NCBI GenBank assembly: GCA_020636405.1
Contig: JACJXW010000006.1
Coordinates: forward strand, 62,001 to 126,000
Reading direction: 5' to 3'
From: Lewinellaceae bacterium
GTDB lineage: Bacteria > Bacteroidota > Bacteroidia > Chitinophagales > Saprospiraceae
DNA length: 64,000 bases
Numbering within the stretch: the first letter of the stretch is position 1; the number at the start of each line of letters is the position of its first letter. Below the pieces are notes generated by a model. It was not told the origin of the DNA and made no database searches. It saw only the letters and a program-made list of their open reading frames with translations. Position numbers and translations under genes: made by a program. Shown in pieces: positions 19,101 to 26,990 of this stretch.

Positions 19101-20141
19101 AGCTTGCTTAAGCGGGGCTCTGATGCTGACGCCCCCCCCTCGGGTGGGCTAGGAGGCGCTGGCATCGGACTGTCCGTAGCCCGTGAACTTACCCGCCTAA
19201 TGGGTGGGGAACTCAGTGTGGAGAGCCAGCCCGGGCAGGGAGCTACCTTCACCGCCTTTTTCCCGGCGACTCTTCAGGCGGAGCAGGGCGTAGCGACGCC
19301 TGGGCCTGCCCGGCATTTTACGGTTCGCAGTACGGACGGGGGCGATATAACCGGAAGTAAGGATCAGGCGGCGCCTACGGTGCTGCTGGTGGAAGACAAT
19401 GCCGATGTCATCCATTATCTGAGTTCCTGCCTGGGAGAGGCCTATCGGCTGCTCATCGCCGCCGATGGAAAAGAAGGCCTGGAGATGGCCATCACACATA
19501 CGCCCGACCTGGTTATCAGTGACGTCATGATGCCGGAGATGGATGGCAATAGCCTGTGCCGGCAGCTCAAGGAGGATGAACGGACAAGCCATATTCCCAT
19601 CATTCTTTTAACCGCCAAAGTCGGGCAGAGCGCCAGGTTAGATGGCCTTCGGTGCGGGGCCGACGCCTATCTGGCAAAGCCCTTTGAAGAAGAGGAACTG
19701 TTCGTTCATATCCGGAAGCTGTTGGAACTGCGCCGCCGTCTGCAGGCCCATTACCGGGCAAACCTAACCGGTGAGGCCGGCAACGGACAACAGCCGGAGG
19801 GAGCGGAGATGGAGCTGCCTGCCGACCCCTTCCTGGAAAGGGTCCGGGCCATTATCGAAGCACACATCAACGACAGCAATTTTTCCGTTGGGCAGTTATG
19901 CCAGGAAGCCGGAATGAGCCATTCCCAGCTGCACCGTAAGCTTTCAGCCCTTACCGGGCAGTCGGCCACCTACTTCATCCGCTACTTGCGCCTGCAGTAT
20001 GCCCGTAAACTACTGGAAGACCCTGCATTGACGGTGGCGGCAGTAGCCTATGATGCCGGCTTCAGCGACCCGGATTATTTCTCCAAGGTTTTTCGGAAGG
20101 CGTTTGGAAAGACTCCTTCGGAGTTTCGTGGTGTGACGTAA
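16170..20141 (+). CDS. Hybrid two-component system regulator HTCS1 (propeller-kinase-REC-AraC)
   Basis: 1323 residues from the ATG at 16170, which opens into a signal peptide (MKTHIFLPAVLCLSLFSSGI). Order: periplasmic two-bladed propeller sensor repeats (about 25-690, with recurring DSRGYMWFAS and DSRGAIWVGTYGGGL signatures); Y_Y_Y domain (about 690-740); one membrane helix (741-766); HisKA with phospho-acceptor His794 in ITHEFRTPL; HATPase; receiver with phospho-acceptor Asp1118 in ISDVMMPEMDG; C-terminal AraC helix-turn-helix. Such proteins sense an extracellular ligand, often a glycan, and activate nearby genes. Odd: about 30 extra residues, Gln/Pro/Gly-rich (APQSLRRGEL to APPSGGLGG, residues about 963-996), sit in the HATPase between the F and G2 boxes. 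The natural target is probably the secreted protein gene downstream; no SusC/SusD pair is present. Confidence 0.94.
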   Translation: MKTHIFLPAVLCLSLFSSGICQKSVIPATAFGERGLPYSILDIFQDSRGYMWFASLNGLVRYDGYNYTLYQHNPFDTTSLAHDFVSCIIEDTQDGAFWVGTNNGLSHFDPRTEQFTNYHHRPGDTTSLPGNIIIRLAQSDDGTIWVGTLRDGLARFDKPTGRFRKYQSFKRDNICLYDVWGIVPEREQLWVATTTGVFKLDIPSGRAEAITLMDGQHDDDGAGHWPIAMRQERKGAILVRYSSGEEYLLNTKSHKMQRLNRSMGLGEQARALPYTSREGNTWIALENGGYQMQSPYSPKFRPFGIEHKGIIYGRANPLLQTADSAFWAGSDGQGLLRVDGRTGERRRFFEEPGSPVNCVISMAPGPGNAVWVASENKLALVDPKKGVVRQVPLPEGGFFISMIQSDSRGWIWAGSFKQGVMVYQPKEDTFRYFYQDYSRPDSKDHNQVGTIMEDSRGAIWVGTYGGGLYRLDPNTLAHQNFQFDPNSPNSLANNQVNSLFEDARGHIWIGTGRGLSRLEWKNGKPHFTNWTAENSGLPNNRVFGILQDSKGRYWASTDGGLARYDAEAGHFAVFSSYDGFRGVFLEHGDFKYQDARGYMYFYGEGGTVRFHPDSLSFNPYRPAVVLSGFRVDNEEVRPGDESGILGKDISYTKELQLRWWQNNLTFEFAALSMSIPEKNRYRYRLKGHDKGWVETDAAQRLARYNNLAPGSYVLEVQASNNDGLWNEAGLALPLTIRPPWWKRWWAYASYALAFLILAYNLYRFQLNRRLEQQEAERLKEMEAAKARLYTNITHEFRTPLAIIKGMATRIKDNPREWLDDGVAMIQRNTGLLLQLVDQMLELARLESGSLPVHNIRADAVSFLRYLSESFEAFAESKDIRLHFLPRIAALEMDFDPEKLQQVLSNLLSNAIKFTPEGGDIYVFAEQAHYAGGPALKVQVKDTGIGIREEELEAVFDRFYQGQASAPQSLRRGELSTGSLLKRGSDADAPPSGGLGGAGIGLSVARELTRLMGGELSVESQPGQGATFTAFFPATLQAEQGVATPGPARHFTVRSTDGGDITGSKDQAAPTVLLVEDNADVIHYLSSCLGEAYRLLIAADGKEGLEMAITHTPDLVISDVMMPEMDGNSLCRQLKEDERTSHIPIILLTAKVGQSARLDGLRCGADAYLAKPFEEEELFVHIRKLLELRRRLQAHYRANLTGEAGNGQQPEGAEMELPADPFLERVRAIIEAHINDSNFSVGQLCQEAGMSHSQLHRKLSALTGQSATYFIRYLRLQYARKLLEDPALTVAAVAYDAGFSDPDYFSKVFRKAFGKTPSEFRGVT

Positions 20142-20306
20142 ATACAATACTATTACAGGGTTTGCAATGATATTCCAGTAAAATGACAGCTCCGTCGGGG
20201 CATTTGACAAATGGGTACAGGGTGGTTCAGTGTTTTCCGGGCACTTTTGCCGTAACAGAAATCGCTTGTAAGTAATCACCGATTGTCAACTAAAAAAATC
20301 AAGGCC

Positions 20307-21023
20307 ATGAAAACCATTTTGTTGAATGTGATGTTTTGCCTTTTGTTTTTTAACCCGGCGTTTTCCGCCAAGCCCATTGTTCATGTAAATGCTGTGGAGG
20401 GCAAACCTGCTCTCATTGTTCAGGTGGCCAACCTGGAGAAGGCTCGGACGGAGGTTCTTCTGAAGGACATGGACGGGCGCCTGGAGTATTCTGGCCATAT
20501 CAGTGGCCGAAACGGCCATTCCCTGAAGCTGAACCTCGAAGGCCTGGCGGAAGGAGCCTATCTTTTAGGGGTTTCCAACAGGAATTTCCGGGAAGTGAAG
20601 GCTTTTATTATTGCCGGAGGCCAGATCCGTTTTTTTGAATCTCAGGGGGCTGGTACGGATGTCGAAGGCCTGGGACGCAATGCGAGCCAGCCGCTGAGCA
20701 ACCGGGGCCGGGGTGATGTCATTGCCAACATAAGGACGGCGGGCGGTGAAGGGCTCCTCAATGTGCAGTTGTCGAACCTAAGGTCGAAGCCGGTACACAC
20801 CCGGATCACCAGCCTGTCCGGGTTAAACTGGCACCAGGAAGTAGAAACGGCCCGCAACGGTTTTTCCCGCAACTACATCACTAAAGGGATGCCCGACGGA
20901 GCATATTACCTGTTCGTGGAAGCCGGGCAAACCCGGATCGTCCAGTTCTTCGAAATTGACAAGGGGCATGTGGTGCTGGGCAGCATACAGCGCGCCGAAG
21001 TTCCGGCAGATATGAAGAGCTAG
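20307..21023 (+). CDS. Secreted protein with two repeated beta-sandwich-like modules
   Basis: 238 residues from the ATG at 20307, which opens a signal peptide (MKTILLNVMFCLLFFNPAFS). The mature chain contains two similar halves. The first has LIVQVANLEKARTEVLLKD, then GLAEGAYLLGV and GGQIRFFES. The second has LLNVQLSNLRSKPVHTRITS, then GMPDGAYYLFV and IVQFFEID. The DGAYYLFV-type strand resembles the T9SS tail pattern GxYxLxV, but the match to a full sorting domain is weak. No enzyme motif is seen. It follows HTCS1 by 165 bases on the same strand and may be its target. A terminator lies at 21119-21153. Confidence 0.78.
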   Translation: MKTILLNVMFCLLFFNPAFSAKPIVHVNAVEGKPALIVQVANLEKARTEVLLKDMDGRLEYSGHISGRNGHSLKLNLEGLAEGAYLLGVSNRNFREVKAFIIAGGQIRFFESQGAGTDVEGLGRNASQPLSNRGRGDVIANIRTAGGEGLLNVQLSNLRSKPVHTRITSLSGLNWHQEVETARNGFSRNYITKGMPDGAYYLFVEAGQTRIVQFFEIDKGHVVLGSIQRAEVPADMKS

Positions 21024-21118
21024 GCCAGCCTGGAATTCCCGGACAGTTATCGGATGGCCCGACTCCCGGCCTTTAACTGTTTGCAATAAGTTTAGTCACT
21101 TTAAGTTTCATACATTAC

Positions 21119-21153
21119 CCTCGTTCCGGCATGGCTGGGACGGGGCTTTTTTT
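21119..21153 (+). terminator. Rho-independent terminator of the secreted-protein gene
   Basis: A 9-bp stem (21119-21127 with 21137-21145, two G-U pairs) around a 9-base loop, followed by CTTTTTTT. It lies about 95 bases after the stop at 21023. Confidence 0.7.
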
Positions 21154-21241
21154 GGTATTCACTTTAGTGAAATCCCCTGTGTTTTCATGCAGGCTGGGCT
21201 GGGCCGGCTAGTGCGGCGATAACTCCGGTGGAGAGCAGAAT

Positions 21242-22294
21242 TTAAAACGCTTGTAAAATTTCCATCGGGCGGGGGCTGCTGGCCAGCACCTCTTCGATGA
21301 CGACCAGTTCGAGGAAGTGTTTGTTCCGGTCGAAGGAATCGGTATAGGCTTCGTTGAAGTAGAACTGCAGGTCGTCGAACAGGGAGCAGCGCAGGAGTTG
21401 GTAGTTGTCTTCCCGTGGATCGTAGACGGTCATGAGGTAATTGTTGGCATTCATTCTTGGGGAGCAGAGCAGGAAGGCGGGATAGTCAAAATAAGGCGCA
21501 TTCCAAAAGCCGAACAGGTTGGCCTCGAACAGTGGGTAATACAGTTGCTGGCTCCAGAGGTTATTCTCGATCAGGAACTGCTGCATCTCCTTCAGCCGTA
21601 TCTCCATTTTTCTCAGGGGCACTTCCTGAGGGGTAAGGGTGGGGTAGGGTAGCCAGCTGGTGGTCCGGAGGTCGTAATACTGGATATCTTCCGGCTTTCC
21701 GATGCGGAGCTTATAATCGAAACGGTTGTATCCTGGCACCACGTATCCCGGATAGAAAAAAAGCAGGCCGCGCTGCATGCTGTATTCCACCTCCATGAGC
21801 ATGGTGTAGAAGCCCAGGCTGTATTGGCTATAGGAGGGGTCGTAAATACCCATGATGCTGGCGGCGCTGTTTTTTCCGAGGTCAAAAAAGCTGAGCGCTA
21901 CCAGTTCCTCCTGGTCGTATACGGCCACTTCGTAGGTGTTGTAAATGTTGAACTCCTCCCCATCCATGAGGGAGTCTTTCAGGGAGGGGGCAAGGATACC
22001 GGGGAAGGAAGCTTTATAGCGGCGGTAGAGTAGTTCTTTCTCCTGGTTCAGGGAAGCCGGCCCGATCCTGGTTTGGAAGCGCTTTTCATTGCGGCGCAGG
22101 GCCTTGCGGAGGCTTTTTCGGAACTGGTACCCGCGCAGCGGCAGGCGTATCCAGATCGCGGAGTAGAAAGCCCTGCCAAAACAAAGGAAATGGGTGGTGA
22201 AGATGGTCTGCCCCATCCGGTACCACCCTCTGGCCAGGTAGGCGTCGAGCTCTTCTGGGATCATCCCCTCCGGATAGTGCTTCTCTGCAAACAT
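21242..22294 (-). CDS. Arginyl-tRNA-protein transferase (ATE/GNAT-fold)-like paralog A
   Basis: 350 residues from the ATG at 22292-22294; an in-frame GTG lies 9 bases earlier, but the ATG aligns with the start of paralog B. Conserved blocks resemble the C-terminal half of arginyl/leucyl-tRNA-protein transferases: LPLRGYQFRKSLRKALRRN, GIYDPSYSQYSLGFYTM, LFFYPGYVVPGYNRFDYK. Those enzymes add an amino acid to protein N-termini and mark them for ClpS/N-degron turnover. The N-terminal cysteine-rich domain of eukaryotic ATE1 is absent. It is the downstream copy of a tandem pair (62 bases apart). Substrate and activity are not shown by the sequence. Confidence 0.75.
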   Translation of the reverse strand: MFAEKHYPEGMIPEELDAYLARGWYRMGQTIFTTHFLCFGRAFYSAIWIRLPLRGYQFRKSLRKALRRNEKRFQTRIGPASLNQEKELLYRRYKASFPGILAPSLKDSLMDGEEFNIYNTYEVAVYDQEELVALSFFDLGKNSAASIMGIYDPSYSQYSLGFYTMLMEVEYSMQRGLLFFYPGYVVPGYNRFDYKLRIGKPEDIQYYDLRTTSWLPYPTLTPQEVPLRKMEIRLKEMQQFLIENNLWSQQLYYPLFEANLFGFWNAPYFDYPAFLLCSPRMNANNYLMTVYDPREDNYQLLRCSLFDDLQFYFNEAYTDSFDRNKHFLELVVIEEVLASSPRPMEILQAF

Positions 22295-22355
22295 GGTCGA
22301 CACTTGAAATATTGGGGCTGTAAGCTAATAATATTTTTAAAAACTATAACCAATC

Positions 22356-23426
22356 TCAGGAAGTTTGCAGCAAAGCATCTTGTGCTTCTTCCATGCTGCA
22401 CGATTCGTGCAGAATATCGAAGACGGCTATCGGTATGTTGAAGACGGGCCAGGAAGAGCGCAGGGCCTGCTGGTAGGCGCTGAGGTGGTCGACTCCCAGG
22501 CCGAAAAAGCGGCAGTTGTAAATATGGAATGTCATCAGTATGGGGTCAAATACAGTTACCGGACATGTGGATTCCTTATTTTTGGAGTCGGGCAGCAGAA
22601 AACAGGGGAACTCCAGAAAAGGGTAGGGGCGGCTGTCGTAAAAACGGATGTCAAAGTAGCGGTAATCGAACAATTTGCTGTTGACGCCCTGCCTGTGGAG
22701 GGCTTCCTGTATTTCTCCAAGGCGGCTCCGCAGGTAATTGATGGGGATATCCTGGCCTCTGAGTTGGCTGATGGGTTTCCAGGTGGCGCTCTTCAGTTCG
22801 TAATATTCCAGTGGCCCTATGCGGTGCTTGTAATCGAACTCCCGGTTGCCCGGCACGACATAGCCGGGATAGTACCAGTTGAACCCCCGCTCCAGCCCGT
22901 AACTTACCTCTGCCAGCATGGTAAAAAAGCCGAGGCTGTATTTATGGTAAGCCGGGTCGTAAATACCCTGCTTGCTGTACATGCTCCGGTGGCCTACATC
23001 GAAAAAGCTGAAAGCGGCGAGCTTATCGCCGTCGTAGATCTTTACTTCCCGGGTATCGAGTGCCATGCGCCCGTTTCCATTGCTTAACACGTCTTTATAA
23101 TCACTGATGGCGCGATTGGGGAATTGCCTGGCATAGGCTTGGTTGACCTGCTGCTTTTCCTCGTCGTACCGCGCCGGCGCGCCCACTTCAATACGGAAAG
23201 CGGTTTCGTTGCGGCGCCAGAGTTTGCGCTGGCTTCTCGAAAACTGATATCCCTGCAGCGGCAGCCGGGTAGGGAGGGTGGAAAATACCCTTTTATCGTT
23301 CTCCGGCCCGAAGAACATAAAGTGAGAGGTATAGATGGCCTGTCCCATACAGCGCCAGCCGGCGGCAAGGTAGGCGTCCAATTCCTCAGAACTGACCTTA
23401 TCTGGATAGCGGATTCGGGAAAACAC
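22356..23426 (-). CDS. Arginyl-tRNA-protein transferase (ATE/GNAT-fold)-like paralog B
   Basis: 356 residues, GTG start at 23424-23426. It is clearly homologous to paralog A along its full length: SSEELDAYLAAGWRCMGQAI, LPLQGYQFSRSQRKLWRRN, GIYDPAYHKYSLGFFTM and WYYPGYVVPGNREFDYKHR. It carries the same presumed acyl-transferase core with the Tyr/Gly-rich GYVVPG loop. The two copies have diverged enough (loops, C-terminus) to suggest separate partners rather than a recent duplication. The upstream intergenic space holds a repeat array at 23503-23713. Confidence 0.75.
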   Translation of the reverse strand: MFSRIRYPDKVSSEELDAYLAAGWRCMGQAIYTSHFMFFGPENDKRVFSTLPTRLPLQGYQFSRSQRKLWRRNETAFRIEVGAPARYDEEKQQVNQAYARQFPNRAISDYKDVLSNGNGRMALDTREVKIYDGDKLAAFSFFDVGHRSMYSKQGIYDPAYHKYSLGFFTMLAEVSYGLERGFNWYYPGYVVPGNREFDYKHRIGPLEYYELKSATWKPISQLRGQDIPINYLRSRLGEIQEALHRQGVNSKLFDYRYFDIRFYDSRPYPFLEFPCFLLPDSKNKESTCPVTVFDPILMTFHIYNCRFFGLGVDHLSAYQQALRSSWPVFNIPIAVFDILHESCSMEEAQDALLQTS

Positions 23427-23502
23427 AGCCTCCTATTGATCGAAAAGTTTGAAATTCATATTGTAAAAAGGATTTTTTGGGAAGAAAAGTTCGGTGAGGG
23501 GT

Positions 23503-23713
23503 GTTAGGACGTGGGGACGTTAGGATGTGGGGACGTTACGATGTTGGGACGTTACGATGTTGTCTGTCTTGTCCTGAATGTCTTGTCTTGGCCTGAAATA
23601 GGTTTACACGTCCTAACCTCCCAACATCCCCACGCCCTAACGCCCTAACTTCCCCACGCCCTAACGCCCTAACTTCCCCACGCCCTAACGCCCTAACGCC
23701 CTAACATCCCCCG
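23503..23713. repeat. Inverted intergenic arrays (GTTAGGRCG / GTGGGGACG units)
   Basis: The left arm (23503-23562) is built of GTTAGGACG, GTGGGGACG and GTTACGATG-type units. The right arm (23608-23713) is mostly the complement: CGCCCTAA, CTTCCCCA and CATCCCC units repeated about ten times. Perfect 10-bp partners are GTTAGGACGT (23503-23512) and ACGTCCTAAC (23608-23617). A 45-base TGTCTTG-rich spacer separates them. The right arm touches the stop codon of the barrel gene at 23714. Confidence 0.85.
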
Positions 23714-24529
23714 TTACCCCTTCCGATACACCACCCCCACGTTCCAGCGGGTAGACAGGCCGATATTCCTTCCGGAGAGGATACGGGAACTACCGAGGAC
23801 TATGCCGAGCCGCTCCACTACGGGCAGGTACAGGGAGCCCCCGATGCGTAGCCACTGGGCGCCGCTACCGCCGGAGATCCTGGTGTCGACCCCGCTATTG
23901 AGGGTGTTGTAGGATTCGATCCAGGCTTCGACGAAGTAGTGGCGGGCGCCGAAGCCGGTGCGGAAGAGGACGGGTACGGCGGGCAGCAGTTCTTGGAGGA
24001 ACTGGAAATCCACGCCGGATTGCAGCTGGAAGAACAAGCCGAAATCGGACACGTACTGGCCCTGGAAACGGCTTTGGAAGTTGATCGCCCGCAGCCCGAT
24101 GGGCGTTTCGGAGTCTTTGGGATAACCGGAGAGGGGGAAGCTGAGCCCGATGGAGGTGATCAGGTTGAGGTAACCCGAAGTATATTGTTTGTGTTGGTTG
24201 CGGTATTTGAGGTAAAATCCGCCGTCCTGCAGGCCCCGGTTTTCCTCATCGATCCATAGATAGGGGATATTGACGACCAGGGCGAGGGTGTCGGTAAAGC
24301 CATGTTCGATAAAGAGGTTGGCCGACTCGGTGGTCAGGCGGCTATCGCGTTTTTCGTTGCCGAAAAGGTAGCTGTTGAAACTTTCAGTGGAATATCCCAG
24401 TGCGATGTCGGTGATGCCCCGCCCGGCCATGAACCCACTGATCGGGCCCTGGGCGGAAGCGGAAAGAGGCAGGGTAGAAAAAAATACGAAGAAACAAAAT
24501 GCGGGAAAGAGCGGGAAAGAGCTATTCAT
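23714..24529 (-). CDS. Predicted outer-membrane beta-barrel protein
   Basis: 271 residues from the ATG at 24527-24529, which gives a good signal peptide ending LSASAQG. The body alternates hydrophobic and polar residues with many aromatic strand ends (FNSYLFGNEKR, GGFYLKYRNQHKQY, YVSDFGLFFQLQSGVDFQF, WNVGVVYRKG), as in Bacteroidota transporters and 'phenol-degradation MetA-like' barrels. No catalytic residues. The ligand is unknown. It is upstream of the ATE-like pair on the same strand but separated by about 290 bases with a repeat array. Confidence 0.72.
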   Translation of the reverse strand: MNSSFPLFPAFCFFVFFSTLPLSASAQGPISGFMAGRGITDIALGYSTESFNSYLFGNEKRDSRLTTESANLFIEHGFTDTLALVVNIPYLWIDEENRGLQDGGFYLKYRNQHKQYTSGYLNLITSIGLSFPLSGYPKDSETPIGLRAINFQSRFQGQYVSDFGLFFQLQSGVDFQFLQELLPAVPVLFRTGFGARHYFVEAWIESYNTLNSGVDTRISGGSGAQWLRIGGSLYLPVVERLGIVLGSSRILSGRNIGLSTRWNVGVVYRKG

Positions 24530-24647
24530 GAGCTGGTTTTTATCAGGATAAGAACGCATTGGATAATCAAATTAAAGGCAATTCACCGATATTGGATGTC
24601 GTTTGCATAACAATAAGCAGTACTACGCCAAAGCCGAAAAATTAGCC

Positions 24648-24655
24648 TATCTTTG
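24648..24655 (+). promoter_or_regulatory. Probable -7 box of the mannosyltransferase gene
   Basis: TATCTTTG matches TANNTTTG and lies 20 bases before the TTG start at 24676. No convincing TTTG -33 element was found at the expected distance, so this is only half a promoter. Confidence 0.4.
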
Positions 24656-24675
24656 AGGCCCAAAAAAAAGAAAAA

Positions 24676-25416
24676 TTGGCAGACAGTTTAGTCATAATTC
24701 CTACTTACAATGAGCAGGGGAATATTGTCCGGATGATCGACACCATTTTTTCCCTGAACAAGGCCTTTCACATTCTTATTGTGGATGATGGTTCTCCCGA
24801 CGGCACAGCGGAGCTGGTTCGGAACCAACAGAAACGCTATCCGGGCCAGGTTTTCCTGATCGAGCGTAAGGGTAAGCTCGGCCTGGGCACGGCTTACATC
24901 ACCGGTTTTAAATGGGGGCTGGAACGTGGATACGATTACCTTTTCGAGATGGATGCCGATTTTTCCCACAATCCCAGCGACCTGGTGCGGCTCTATTCGG
25001 CTTGTGCAGAAAACGGCGCCGATGTGGCCATCGGCTCCCGGTATGTGCGGGGTGGAAAGCTGGAGAACTGGCCGTTCGACCGCATTTTCCTTTCTTTCGG
25101 CGCCTCCCTGTACGTGAAATTCATCACCTGGATGCCGGTTAATGACCCTACTGCAGGCTTCATCTGTTACCACCGCCGGGTACTGTCTGCCATCGACCTG
25201 GACAAGATCCGGTTCGTGGGTTATGCTTTTCAGATCGAAATGAAGTTTGCCGCTTACCAACTGGGCTTCCAGCTTAAAGAAGTGCCCATTACTTTTACCG
25301 ACCGGATCGAAGGAACCTCCAAAATGTCCAAAGGCATCGTCAAGGAAGCCATCTGGGGCGTGCTGCAGATGCGGCTGCGCAGCTTTTTTTCTTCTTATGC
25401 GGTGAAGGCGGTTTGA
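24676..25416 (+). CDS. Polyprenol monophosphomannose synthase (GT2 family)
   Basis: 246 residues with an apparent TTG start. The chain begins MADSLVIIPTYNEQGN, the canonical start of dolichyl/polyprenyl-phosphate-mannose synthases. It then shows LIVDDGSPDGTAE (nucleotide-sugar binding), FEMDADFSHNP (the DxD-type metal site) and NDPTAGFICYHRRVL. It lacks the C-terminal membrane domain of some bacterial versions, so it should be a peripheral enzyme of the inner membrane making Man-P-polyprenol (or a related sugar) for glycosylation. O-glycosylation of exported proteins is common in Bacteroidota; a role there is inference. Confidence 0.88.
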   Translation: MADSLVIIPTYNEQGNIVRMIDTIFSLNKAFHILIVDDGSPDGTAELVRNQQKRYPGQVFLIERKGKLGLGTAYITGFKWGLERGYDYLFEMDADFSHNPSDLVRLYSACAENGADVAIGSRYVRGGKLENWPFDRIFLSFGASLYVKFITWMPVNDPTAGFICYHRRVLSAIDLDKIRFVGYAFQIEMKFAAYQLGFQLKEVPITFTDRIEGTSKMSKGIVKEAIWGVLQMRLRSFFSSYAVKAV

Positions 25417-25586
25417 GGGTGGGGTGGTTGATGGGTTGATTGGCGGGGAGGGCGAGGCATTTATCAATTTAACGTAAGGCTTGAGTAAAACGATCTGGTC
25501 TAATACCCGCTCCCATTTATCGAATGTATTAGGTGAGTTGTGGGTTGTTGCCTACATTCGTACCTGCCGAAAAAATGCACTGTCTT

Positions 25587-26837
25587 ATGATCATTTTCAG
25601 GGTGTTTTCCGAAAGTATAGCTCAGGCTTTCCAACAGTTGCGCTCCAACCGGATGCGCAGTTTCCTTTCTCTATTGGGGATCTCCATTGGCATCTTCTGC
25701 ATCATCGGAGTACTTTCGGCAGTGGACTCCCTGGAGGACAATGTACGGGGCAGCCTGGAAAAGCTGGGCAACGACATCGTTTATGTGAAGAAGTGGCCCT
25801 GGCGGGACGCCAGCGGCGATTGGTGGAAGCTCATCAAGCGGCCCAACCCTGATTATCAGGACTATGAGGTGATCCATGAAAAATCGCGTACTGCGCAACT
25901 GACCTCCTTCCATGTCGTGATCGGCTTCAGGACCGTGAAGTTCGGGTCCAGCAGCGTGGAGGGGGCGGTGCTTATCGGCGCTTCTTACGAGTTTGATGAA
26001 ATGTTCAAGCTCGAGTATTACAAAGGGCGGTACTTCTCCACCAATGAATACCACTACGGCAGCAATAAAATTGTGCTGGGGTATAACGTTGCGGAGGAAC
26101 TCTTCGCCAATATTGACCCTATTGGGCGGACCATAAAGATGATGGGCCGCAAATACGAGGTGATCGGAGTGGTGGAGAAAGCCGGGGACGACCTGCTCAA
26201 CCCGCTCAATTTCGATGATGTCGTTCTGGTTTCCTATCCCAATGCCCGCGGCCTGGCCAACCTCAAAGCCACGCAGATATTCGACACCTCGGTGACGGTC
26301 AAAGCCTCTGAAAATATCGAGTTGCAGCAACTCAAGGACGAGCTCAAGGGCATCCTGCGCGCCAAACGCCGCCTGAAGCCCCGGGAGGATGACGATTTTG
26401 CCCTCAACGAGCTGTCTATGATCTCCAGCGTATTCGACAGCTTTTTCGGCGTACTCAACCTTATCGGCATTATCATCGGCCTGTTTGCCATGCTGGTGGG
26501 CATTGTGAGCGTAGCGAACATCATGTTCGTTTCGGTCAAGGAGCGCACCAACATCATCGGCATCAAGAAGGCCCTCGGCGCCAAGCGCTACGTCATTCTG
26601 CTCGAATTCCTGATCGAGTCCATCATCCTTTGCCTCATTGGCGGAGCTGTCGGCCTGCTGCTGGTGTCGGCCATCATCAAGGCCCTTTCCAACGCCATAG
26701 ATTTCGATATGTACCTTTCCTTCGGCAATATGGTGCTGGGGGTTGTGGTCTCCGTGTTGGTAGGCATTGTATCTGGCGCCATTCCGGCCATACAGGCCGC
26801 CCGGATGGACCCGGTGGATGCGATGCGGCATGGGTAG
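25587..26837 (+). CDS. ABC transporter permease, MacB type
   Basis: 416 residues from the ATG at 25587; earlier in-frame ATGs at 25533 and 25575 add no family sequence. Typical MacB/FtsX architecture: first membrane helix at about residues 20-42 (MRSFLSLLGISIGIFCIIGV), a periplasmic domain of about 230 residues (YYKGRYFSTNEY, ERTNIIGIKKALGAK after helix 2) and three C-terminal helices. It ends IPAIQAARMDPVDAMRHG, the usual family tail. The ATPase partner is not encoded next to it, so it must be elsewhere. Substrate unknown; the family exports lipoproteins, peptides or acts in mechanotransmission. Confidence 0.92.
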   Translation: MIIFRVFSESIAQAFQQLRSNRMRSFLSLLGISIGIFCIIGVLSAVDSLEDNVRGSLEKLGNDIVYVKKWPWRDASGDWWKLIKRPNPDYQDYEVIHEKSRTAQLTSFHVVIGFRTVKFGSSSVEGAVLIGASYEFDEMFKLEYYKGRYFSTNEYHYGSNKIVLGYNVAEELFANIDPIGRTIKMMGRKYEVIGVVEKAGDDLLNPLNFDDVVLVSYPNARGLANLKATQIFDTSVTVKASENIELQQLKDELKGILRAKRRLKPREDDDFALNELSMISSVFDSFFGVLNLIGIIIGLFAMLVGIVSVANIMFVSVKERTNIIGIKKALGAKRYVILLEFLIESIILCLIGGAVGLLLVSAIIKALSNAIDFDMYLSFGNMVLGVVVSVLVGIVSGAIPAIQAARMDPVDAMRHG

Positions 26838-26841
26838 GGAT

Positions 26842-26990
26842 GGAAGCCGGAAGTCTTCTAGGCGCAAGCGGCGCCTAAAGTCGGAATGCGGAAGTCGGAA
26901 ATCGGAATGTGGGCACGAGCGCAGCCAGGCCGAGCTTCCCCCTTCCCTTATGTTTCTGGGTTCCCCCTTCCGATTTCCGCCTTCCGACTT
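26842..26990. repeat. Inverted intergenic array of GGAAGTCGGAAAT units
   Basis: The left arm, 26878-26909, is purine-rich (AAGTCGGAATGCGGAAGT, then CGGAAATCGGAATG). The right arm, 26967-26990, is its pyrimidine-rich complement (CTTCCGATTTCCGCC, then TTCCGACTT). A small perfect hairpin (AGGCGC-AAGC-GGCGCCT, 26860-26876) precedes. The right arm overlaps the stop codon of the plug lipoprotein gene. The array lies between convergent genes. Confidence 0.75.

Noticed and set aside
25671..26867. Long minus-strand frame opposite the MacB-type permease
   Set aside because: Antisense shadow; histidine/aspartate-rich low-information translation.
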